From Auanema rhodensis (taxonomy: Eukaryota > Nematoda > Chromadorea > Rhabditida > Rhabditidae), in NCBI GenBank assembly GCA_964057225.1, contig OZ059898.1, forward strand, positions 6,448,001-6,512,000: a stretch of DNA of 64,000 nucleotides. The letters are read 5' to 3'. The notes below the pieces were generated by a model, which worked only from the letters and a program-made list of their open reading frames with translations, searched no databases and was not told the DNA's origin. Position numbers and translations under genes: made by a program. Of the stretch, positions 55,432-64,000 are shown one piece after another. Position 1 is the first letter of the stretch. The number at the start of each line of letters is the position of its first letter.

Positions 55432-56129
55432 ATGGCTGGTAACCTACTTCGCGTATTCGTTTATGGAACTCTGAAGAGAGGAGAACCGAATCATCATGTG
55501 CTAACACAGACTTCTGGCTCACATAAATTCATTGGAAATGGCAAAACAACAATCAAATTTCCATTAGTTGTTTCTTCCAAGTATAATATCCCAATGCTGT
55601 TGAATCAGCATGGTTCTGGATTGGTAAATAATTTTGTACTAGTGTTCCTTTTTTCTATTAACTTAGCTTATCAACGGTGAAGTATATGAGATAGACGAGC
55701 AGAAATTGGAAATCTTGGACGAACTGGAAGCGTACCCAACTCTCTACGATAGAATTGAAATTCCAGTAAAGATAAAACATCTCAAAGTAATTTAACAAAA
55801 AACTCTCAGATTACTATAGCACCCGGCGAAGAAATAAACGCTCTGGTGTATGTAATGAAATCTTGGAGATCTGATATTTTCGAAGTTTCTAGCCCGCTTA
55901 TGGACAATTATTCGACTAATGGATCTCATGGGAGACGCTATGTTGAAAGGTAACATTGTAAAAAGTCAAAAAAACTGAAACCTTTTTAAGGTATGCTCGA
56001 GCTAAAGATATGATTGATAACCCCACAAATGATTTATATTCTGAGATCCAAGGATGCGTTAGCAACCAAGAGACTCAATACCTAAGTAGAAACAAAGCTT
56101 TGAATGACCTTAGATGTGAAAACAACTGA
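55432..56129 (+). CDS. Gamma-glutamylaminecyclotransferase-like (GGACT/AIG2 family)
   Basis: Small cytosolic enzyme of the GGCT-like fold that releases 5-oxoproline from gamma-glutamyl amines. Four exons, about 195 residues. The substrate-binding signature RVFVYGTLKRGEPNHHV opens the protein. VNGEVYEI-type strand residues appear as LINGEVYEIDEQ. The catalytic acid is expected in LDELEAYPTLYDR. After APGEEINALVYVM the protein continues about 80 residues beyond the usual domain end, through YARAKDMIDNP to CENN, longer than human GGACT. Exon 3 is best started at 55829 (ITIAPGEE); a later AG at 55836 would break the frame. Stop TGA at 56127-56129. Confidence 0.88.
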
Positions 56130-56558
56130 ATTACTGTTTTAGTGAAAACGTAAGGACCACAGATGAACTTGAAAACTAGACACGGATATCTAATACTGTT
56201 GTGAAATAAAATAATTAAGCGATGTCACACTTATACATAATGTTAAAATTTCCAACACCAGTTTACTGCTATCATATCGTAAGAAAACACCAAAAAGAAC
56301 AGTAAAAGATATTCTAGACAAGTAAACCCAACAAAAATATCTTTTAAACCTATCATAAGATAAGCATACAACAAAACAAAAGAAAAACAGAGATGGGAGC
56401 AACGATAGTAGAACTCTTAAAAGATGGTCACCGACACAAAAAGAAGGCTTTTAACTACGAGAATTTGAATCCTAAACGAATCAGCCTGGACCAATGTAGA
56501 GGCAACAGATAGAACACTGCATAATAAAAATCTTAAGAAAGGCTAGAAATCATCAAAT
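56130..56558. other. Convergent 3' region GGACT-like / CDV3
   Basis: 429 bp holding both 3' UTRs. A plus-strand AATAAA at 56205-56210 belongs to the GGACT-like gene. Nothing else is recognised. Confidence 0.5.
56205..56210 (+). terminator. Polyadenylation signal AATAAA, GGACT-like gene
   Basis: AATAAA 76 nt after the stop codon. Confidence 0.65.
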
Positions 56559-57647
56559 TTATGATCTTAAATGGGGGGGAATGTATTTTCTGTCAGCAGT
56601 ATTAGATGAAGATGAAGATGTAGAAGTTGGGGGAGGGGCAGGAGCAGAAGGTCGTGAAATAGTATTTTCATTAGCGCCAAAAGCCTGTAAGTTTATATTA
56701 GATACATATAAATTACTGCAACATACCTTGGCAGTAGCTAAAGCTTGCTCGCGATCTCTCATGGCTGAAGCTGGAGGTCCAGTCACTCTTGGTCCTCTAT
56801 TATCCATGCTAGGTCCAGTTTTTACCCTATAACACGAAGTATAAAACAGAACTTGCATTTAATGATTACCATCCACCACCAGTCTTATCCTCTTTTTTAT
56901 CTTTTTCCATTTTAGAAGCATCAGCAAGAGATGGGAACATTTCTTGGTTAGACACATCAATATCAGCTCTATGATAACGCTTAAATAGGATTTGACAGGA
57001 TAAAATATATTCGAAAATTTCGATACTTCTCCTCCTCCTCCACCACCCGATCTCAAGCAAGATGGAACAAAAATGTCCGGACGAGCATTTTGTTTCTGAT
57101 AGTTTGCCATATCTGCTGCAGTCTCAACATCATTCTCTTCCTTTTTCTAATAATAAAAAAAAACAAATAAAATAAATAAAATAAAATATCACAAACCTTT
57201 AAATCGACTTGTCCCCAAGTGCGTACAGCTTCTTGTTGTTCTTTCTGATCTTCATTTTCATGCTGTTCTTCTTCAGCATTTTCCGATTCAGCACCCATAT
57301 CTTTGATTTTGAGTCCTTCAAGTCTACAAGCTCAACGTTATAATTAAAATTGTAATAATCATGTAATACCGCCCCTGAACGGAATCTCCATACTCGATCC
57401 ATTCGCTTTCCTCTCCATTCAAAGACCGTTTTGGCTCATCGTCTCCAGTTCTTTTCTCAGCTTCAGCAACTTGCTGATCATGTTCTTCCTGAAATAGTAC
57501 ATATTTCAACAAATATATTTTAGCAATTCCTCCTACCTGTCTTCGAGCCTTGCGCTCTAAAATCTGACCAACATCATCCATTTTCACTACAGTCTTCTTT
57601 TTCTTATCCTTCTTCTTAGCGAAGAAAGCACTCAAGTCGTCCGACAT
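56559..57647 (-). CDS. CDV3 homologue (carnitine-deficiency-associated protein 3)
   Basis: Small, mostly disordered cytosolic protein of poorly known role, linked to translation or growth in vertebrates. About 250 residues in seven exons. The N-terminal signature MSDDLSAFFAKKKDKKKKTV matches the CDV3 LDNFFAKRDKKKKK box. Next come ESEWIEYGDSVQG and LEGLKIKDMG (the W..-L.V/I.MQ box), VRTWGQVDLK, RPDIFVPSCLR and QEMFPSLADASKMEKDKKE, equivalent to the PSLQ box. The last residues are DRKYIPPHLRS, a motif known from the N-terminus of DDX3 helicases, where it has been reported to bind eIF4E. That end is unusual for CDV3. Start at 57647, stop TAA at 56559-56561. Confidence 0.85.
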
Positions 57648-58478
57648 TTTGATTTTGATCAAGAAACCTAAAATAATAATGTTTGTTAGCAAGCTTTTTG
57701 AGCACGATCACGTCCAGAAGCGATAATCTGTTGAATAGCAAACGTAAAATTTTCCACGAAAACATGAAGATGAGCAACAAATAATAAATCAAATTAAATA
57801 TTTTGTACAGATATGAAAAAAGTAAGTGTTAAAATTAAAATATTAAGCGCATAAAGCAGCCTCCACATTTCAAATCTTTTAGTCCCGTTGCGTCATCGTC
57901 TGCTATTTACAACCTTTGTTAAATCAATAAAAACATTAAATCTATTACCTGATTAAAAGATATGTTTTGCTCCAAGAGGAGGATGGCTTTATCTGAAAAT
58001 GGCGATTCCGAATATCCTGAAAAGCCAATTCTCATGCTCCAGATAAGGATTTAAAACGTTAGTTAACAGAGAACACTCGACAATGGTTCGATCCGCACGG
58101 GACCTTTTTTAACGCGCACGGGTACCCTTTAATCAAACCAAATAAACTCAGGAGAGCAAGTATTATTAAAGCTTTTATTCTTATGAGATCATTTTCAATT
58201 ATACTCATACACCATAAAATATGATAAAAAAGACAGTTTCACCTGAGATATCAAGAATATACTCGTCATAGTTACTGAAAATTAGAAATATACATCTGTT
58301 ATAAATTCGAATGAAGATGAAGTTATTAATTACAAGCAAGGAAAATTGAGCTCAAGTAAAACATCACCCTACAATATATTTACAAACTTAAGTTAGAAAT
58401 CAATAAAAAAATATACAGAAAGTTTGACTTCAAATAGTTCTGAGGACTTTCATTTGTAAGATAATGCACGTATTTTTT
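57648..58478. other. Intergenic region T-box to CDV3
   Basis: 831 bp. The T-box 3' UTR is on the right, with a possible minus-strand AATAAA at 58174-58179. The CDV3 upstream region is on the left. A less AT-rich block at 58080-58140 (CACGGGACC, GCGCACGGGTACC) has no assigned role. Confidence 0.4.
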
Positions 58479-59758
58479 CTACCAAAAATTAGCCATAGGG
58501 GCTGGGTAGACTTGAGGTTGAGGCATGTACCACATATGATTCATATCGTACCACATTGGATTGAAGAACCATTGAGAATCTTGAAAGTCTTTACCGAATG
58601 TCATCGGTGCAGGGAAAGTTTGGAACTAAAAAACAGAATTAAAAATGTAATTTACAGGTGTTATTCTCTACCTTTTGTGGAAATTCTACTGCTCTCTTAG
58701 GAGAAGGTTCATCACAAGTAGGAGGGCTAGTGGAGTTTCTTTTGCGATCAGAATTTTCTCTAAATCCCTTAGCAAATGGATTCATGTCAATCTTCAGTCT
58801 AAAAATTTAAAAAGTAATATAAAAACTAGATTAAATTAATAACCTAGTGATTTCTAAGTTTTGATAAGCAGTTACAGCCACAAAGGATGTGAACGGGTGT
58901 TTGATTGAGGCAACCAAATGGCAACAATCTAAGTTAGGCATAGTAGAATCAATCCAGATTTCAGCTTTAGTTGGTACTTCATAAATCTTGAGTACAGGAA
59001 TATATTTATGCATGGATTGCAGAACAATCTGGAAAGGTAATTCATCAATTACGGGATAATCTCATTATCATATAATAGGTATTGGACTCGTGCCTATTGT
59101 CTAATTACTATATAACTCAAGAGGTCTCTTGTAGTCACCATACCCTATGGCAAAAAATGGTACAAATTGCTTCAGGCATATATAGCATTACACAGAGGAT
59201 AATTAAAAAATTAAACATTTGAGAATCAATTTAAAAAAAAGTTAACTTACTGCGCAGTAATCAGTTGTGTTGATATTATTTGTAAGACGAATACGGTCAA
59301 ATGAATTTTTACGATCCATCCAATATTCTCCAGATTTAACTCCATCATAATGAATAACAGGTCTCTCAATTAGCCTTGGCTCAGCCATACCGTTAGTATG
59401 CCATTCACCAGCACTGAATTTGTATCTAAAGAAGAAAATATAAAGGATTTTTTCTAAATATAGCCTACTTATGATCATCGACCCTCTCCATACTAACAGA
59501 TAACGCATACAGAGCATTAGGATTTAATCCAGTAAGTGTATATTCAAGCTTTGGAAACATTTTTCTGAAAAATTAAACTTTAGGAATCATTTAATTGCAT
59601 AAAAGAAACTACCTTCCAGACTTTGTTACTATCATTTCCATAGTATAACGATAAAATTTTTTCCACATTTCTTCTGTAGTAATACTAGCATGAATTGGAG
59701 AAGAGACTGAATTTGAGCAGTGAGGTGGCATACATAGGTTGCTAACAGCAGGAATCAT
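58479..59758 (-). CDS. T-box transcription factor
   Basis: Nuclear DNA-binding regulator of development. Six exons, about 290 residues. There are only about 28 residues before the T-box, as in the small nematode T-box proteins. The domain begins EEMWKKFYRYTMEMIVTKSG and continues with RKMFPKLEYTLTGLNPNALY, RVDDHKYKFSAGEW, GEYWMDRKNSFDRIRLTNN, MHKYIPVLKIYEVP, and HPFTSFVAVTAYQNLEITRL followed by KIDMNPFAKGFR. The tail is rich in Met, Trp and Pro (WFFNPMWYDMNHMWYMPQPQ). Start at 59758 lies one base after a CCTTTACAG acceptor. The minimal N-terminus suggests the tbx-8/tbx-9 type, but I cannot assign the paralogue. Confidence 0.92.
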
Positions 59759-61409
59759 TCTGTAAAGGTAATGATTAAGCTTGAAATATAGATGAAAATA
59801 TATCAAAGATGGGAAGCATTTCTGAACAGAAAGTGGAGAGAACACTGAATGGAGCAGAAGACTAAATGTGAATGGAGGTATGACAGGAGCATAACAACCG
59901 TACAAGGTTAAACTCCGCCCTATTTGCCTAGAGCAACTTACAAGGAACGCGTGAGAAATACCTCTAGCTATTTCCACACCTATTCTACCAGGTCCACCTA
60001 ACAATTGCGTATTGGGTTATATTCTTACACCCTAGTCAAACTCTAAATCTATAACGGGTAGACAATATTTAGGCTTTGGCCCTGAACAAATTGCCTGAAG
60101 TTTTGTTGATATGTGAACATCCTTGTTCGATGATAGGTGTGAAACAAGTGTGAACGGAAAATATTAAAATACTTGTCCAAATTAGACTGATTTGTTTGAT
60201 TCTCTTTTCAATTTTAAAAACAAAGATTAACGAATGTTTAATTACATGTTTCAGATAACAAACTTTATACGAATCATTGAAAAAGACATTATATTATTCA
60301 AAATGAAATGAAAATACAAGAAAAAAAGAATAATTAAGTTTGCAATTAAGATAAATAAGTATTGCTCACATTAAAAACGTTTCAAATTAATTTGAACCGA
60401 TTGAAGGACTACCTCATCATATCATTATAGCACGTTTTTTATTTCATATTATACCTATTTGAATTAATTATTCGTCATATTACTCCCTCCAGATATATCC
60501 AAATATTAATAGTGTGTTGTTAATCTTGATTCTGTTATCTTCTTGTCTTTCCTTTTAACCGCCGCGGTTGTTTAAGTCTCAGACACAAATATGAGGCTGG
60601 CAAATGATATACAACCACTCACAATGTCTTCGTGTCTTCTTTTCTTCATCTCTTTAACATCATTTATGGCTCTTTTCAAGGGTCATATGAACGACAGATG
60701 TAGTGATATTCAAGTTGAAATAATCTGGTAATAGTATAATCAAGTTTTTATATATAATGATTACTTTTATTCTTTTAATATGTTCGAAATTCGAATTAAT
60801 CTTCAATGTCGAACGCTTCGTTATCGCTGTTCAATTCACTAAAATAACAGCTGATTCTGACTATATGATATGAAACCTTTATTAATCAATGATATTAAGT
60901 TGTACAAAGTTCTTTACTCTATCACTGGATCATGGAGACAATTTAGAATTTGTACAAATGAATTTAGTTTTAGTGATTATGATGGAAGTAGCATTCTTGA
61001 ATTAGCATCAATGTTCCCATGTCACCTGAGTTGTGGCAAAGAAATGGTGAAATCCGTATGAATATTAGAGATCGTAAAGTTGTTAAAGGAAACAATTCGA
61101 AAGATAAAATTGAAAATAATCATAGAAAGAATACAAATTTTGAGAAGGTTTACATGAGATATATAATCCAATAGAAAAATAAATTTTAGCTCTAATAGAC
61201 AGACACCCGTTTTCATAGATAAAACCAGGGATATTTGACTATAGTCATGATAAGATGCAACGCCAATTAACGTAATTCCGATTAATCAGAATTGTTCTGA
61301 ATCAATTTGGTAAAGGGCCAATACTACAGTAGTTACAAGCCAATCTACTGCGTTATGTATCTAATTGGGCTATGACCATATAGTCAATCTTCAATCTTAT
61401 AAAACTAAT
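59759..61409. other. Region between the mab-5-type gene and the T-box gene
   Basis: 1.65 kb. The homeobox 3' UTR lies on the right and the T-box upstream region on the left. On the T-box sense strand the first 250 bases are pyrimidine-rich. No gene is supported; the frames at 59759-60004 (minus) and 60870-61061 (plus) are not conserved-looking. Confidence 0.4.
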
Positions 61410-61729
61410 TTAAGAGTTTTGATGATCATCTTGTGTTGATTCATCGCTTTCGTTTCCGACTGTTTCGCCTTCTCCTTTGCTTTCTTTCTTGTGTTTCATC
61501 CGACGATTTTGGAACCATATTTTCACCTGAACAATAACTTATGACACAATTCTCGATAACGCAACTACCTGTCGTTCTGTTAATTGAAGACTTTCACTAA
61601 TTTCTTGCCGTCGCTTTCGAGTTAAATATTTGTTATAGTGGAATTCCTTTTCTAGTTCTAAAGTCTGATTTCTTGAGTAGGTCTGCCGTGTACGTTTAGA
61701 TTCTCCTGTCTTGGTCCCGGCTACTGAAA
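61410..61729 (-). CDS. mab-5: Hox homeodomain protein, MAB-5 type (3' exons only)
   Basis: Antennapedia-class homeodomain transcription factor that sets posterior cell fates in nematodes. Two exons are seen, 61569-61729 and 61410-61526, split by a 42-nt intron inside the recognition-helix region. The homeodomain reads [40 protein letters not shown], then [17 protein letters not shown], with Asn51 in WFQNRR. The match to C. elegans MAB-5 is very close, including the continuing KGEG and the acidic NESDE tail ending QDDHQNS. Stop TAA at 61410-61412. The first seen exon begins in phase 1, so at least one 5' exon is missing. I found no YPWM hexapeptide between here and 64000. Confidence 0.93.
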
Positions 61730-64000
61730 CTACAAAAATATGTTTTATTTCGATCAAAAACATTCTCATTGTAAAGTCCCTTTATTTGTCAAGTTTTCAC
61801 ATGTTTTGCTCATTTTTCTCAAAAACTCAAAGCTTTTCGCACTACAAGCCAGCCGTTAGAAAGAGCTGAGATAGAAAAGACGCGTGGCGGTTGCAATGCG
61901 GCTTCACGACCCTGTGCGGTTTCTTTGATCTGCCCGGGCCACGAGAAATCTGGTGGCCGAGATTTATGACTATCGAGACGAAGAGGAAAATGAGAAAGAC
62001 TAGGAATTACGATCACTACTGCAGTCAGCCAGGATCTTGTCTCAACAGAAGCAGAAACATCAACAGATTGATAGCAATATGCCCACCGGATGGAACACAA
62101 TACTCTCAGAATCTCCAAAAAGTAAATTTTAAAGTTGATTACTGTGACATTTTAAAACACTGTAGATTTTCATAGATCACAATACCTCTAAACTGTATTG
62201 ATTCTCACATTAAGAGCTAAGGATTAAACGATAAGTACTACTATTAGGGCCTAGATTACCATATTGTCTTAAGGGCGCAAATCTATCCTCATGGCATTCG
62301 ACCTATGGCTAAAAATGATTTGTAATTTTCATCCAAAATTTCAACAGTATATCAAGCTGTTTGTCTGTCATACATTACCAGGAATACATAAATCTTTTTT
62401 TGAGCTGCTCGAAAATAGATCCTGGCTGGGCGCAATATCCATTTGCTTGTTTTCTCCGTGCTATCTTCGTTTAGCACGCTCTCTAGCCGCAAGCGGGATA
62501 CGGTAGCATTTCAGACTGGGTCTCATCATAGATGTTGAAATACAGGTGTCATCTTAATGGAGCACCATTTGCCAATTGGACATGTATAAAAGCCACTATT
62601 TTATGCAAAAAAATCTAGTTGTATTTAAAATAATCACAAAATATTAGTATAAGCTAACTTGTACAATAGAAAATAATTGACAAGTGTAGACCATCAGCTT
62701 TATATAATACGAATTTGATTAACATATTTTCTTTCAAAATTGCTATTAGCTCCGGAAATCATAAAAATTAATCTAAGTTCCCCCTTTATTTCAATCGTTG
62801 TCGCTTAGTTATCACCATCTTACGGTTCAAACACAGGGAAGTGGTGAATTCATCAGGTCAGAAACGTAGTGGAAACGACGTCGGTGATGATCAAGACGAT
62901 GAGAACATATTCCTTTCTTTCTTCATCAACGTCGTTGTCGTCGTTGTCTTTCTCTCTATTGATTTTATCTGTTACGTGAGACCGACCGCACACTGAATAC
63001 TGTAGTCAGTCATCAACTAATGCTAGTATGTCCTCTATACGATAAATAATTGTTTTATATTATGAAGCCATTCTAGCTAGAAAAGATTGATTTATTAATT
63101 TCAAAATTTTCTTGTAGAATCAGGCAAATTGATTACAATAAGTGATTTAATTGGATGACTTCACCTTGTAAGATTAGGCCACTCCAGCTTTATAAGATGG
63201 TAATATTCAACATTACTCTTAGATCAAGAATTTTAAAGAGTTTATTGTTTTCGAATGAAAAATATTACTTATAATATTCTTAATAATAAATTGTCTATTA
63301 ATATTTTATAATATATTTAGTCATAATAACAGTATTCACTATTTATTGGTTATAACTTGAAAATATTTCCACAAAGACCTGTTGAGATAATTTGCTATAT
63401 TTCAAAATCAAGAAGTCTATATGGTCAATAGATATATCAGAAAAGTGGCATAGTAAGATTTGTGTAGACAAGACTGAAAATTGCCTTTTCGGGAGCATAT
63501 GTTGCATGGTCGGCGTACATCAAAGACAGAGCCGCAAAGGATGGACAAAAATTTTATTTTAAATTTCACCCAGCTGAACCATAATTTTGTCTTTCAATGA
63601 ACAAAAAAGCCATGTGTTATTGTTGTATTTTTGCCGGAGATGATATAGACGGTGTGGAAGATTTGAATTTAATATGATGAAGTGAACTAATAGTTTCATT
63701 TCAACATTATTTTTAGAGAGAAATAAAAACTAATGTGAGGAGAGTGTAAAGATTCATGAAAGGTACCATTCGGACAAAGGAGAGAGTTTTCATCGCACCA
63801 CACAGTGGTATCTTACATTCACATCACCTTCACGATGATCTGAAGAAAAAAATGGATAATAAGCAGCTATAAAAGTAACATATTTATGACCAAATATGGA
63901 TTATATTGATTGTATTCCGATAATCTTGAAGAAAATATAATAGACTCTGGTTCGTAATATTCTATCTCATATAGTTTTAACCTTTGAATAACTCTAATAA
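61730..64000. other. Region 5' of the mab-5 homeobox exon (probable intron and upstream DNA)
   Basis: 2.3 kb with no convincing exon. It is mostly AT-rich, with a less AT-rich block at about 61860-62120 that is open in two frames, and another at 62850-63010. A short minus-strand frame MYADHATYAPEKAIF at 63520 could join the homeobox exon in phase but has a weak donor. Since nematode mab-5 has 5' exons with a Pro/Ala/Gly-rich region, they more likely lie beyond the window. Confidence 0.4.

Noticed and set aside
61819-62118. 99-codon minus-strand frame near the homeobox, with FSWPGQ resembling a Hox hexapeptide
   Set aside because: It is not a YPWM motif, and no donor puts this frame in phase with the homeobox exon.

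Overview
This is eukaryotic DNA and almost certainly a nematode chromosome. It is AT-rich. Genes are cut into many small exons by tiny introns, mostly 40-50 nt, with GT...TTTAG or TTTCAG borders, and several start codons lie directly after a splice acceptor, as expected for spliced-leader trans-splicing. The gene set also points to nematodes: a TWK potassium channel, a CED-11-like TRPM channel, a LET-767-like dehydrogenase, a globin-family protein and a MAB-5 homeobox. Introns are denser than in Caenorhabditis. I cannot name the species.

Layout, left to right. 1-1105: edge region, perhaps with the tail of an upstream gene. 1106-8608 (+): two-pore potassium channel with a distal first exon and a 4.15 kb first intron. 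8805-11005 (-): mitochondrial DnaJ/Tid1 (dnj-10), convergent with the channel. 11397-14741 (+): DDX42-type DEAD-box helicase, divergent from dnj-10. 15326-17344 (+): unrecognised multipass membrane protein. 17908-18756 (+) and 18974-26077 (+): mitochondrial inner membrane peptidase subunit 1 and the Arf-GEF GBF1, close enough to be an operon. 28105-30470 (+): CD36/scavenger receptor. Then a run of minus-strand genes: TRPM channel with a NUDT9-homology tail (31321-37117), SMAP-type ArfGAP (38952-40872), 17-beta-HSD/LET-767 (41173-42421), Rpn13/ADRM1 (42715-44155) and a globin-like protein (44966-46478). 46479-51934 is a long gene-poor, purine-rich stretch. It is followed by an unrecognised small gene (51935-53682, -), mitochondrial ribosomal protein S10 (54079-54697, -), a gamma-glutamylaminecyclotransferase-like gene (55432-56129, +), a CDV3 homologue (56559-57647, -), a T-box factor (58479-59758, -) and the 3' part of a mab-5-type Hox gene (61410-61729, -), whose 5' exons were not found.

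Most genes are housekeeping: protein folding and proteolysis in mitochondria, splicing or RNA helicase work, Arf cycling at the Golgi (a GEF and a GAP both present), proteasome, lipid metabolism. Specialised ones are the two ion channels, the scavenger receptor and the two developmental transcription factors. I see no mobile element, rRNA, tRNA or CRISPR. The most interesting signals are three GC-AG introns in three genes, the TRPM protein with a Nudix-derived tail lacking the catalytic box, an eIF4E-binding-like motif at the end of the CDV3 homologue, a UPRE-like site upstream of the immp-1/gbf-1 pair, hidden distal first exons, and a consistent pyrimidine bias on the sense strand upstream of genes.
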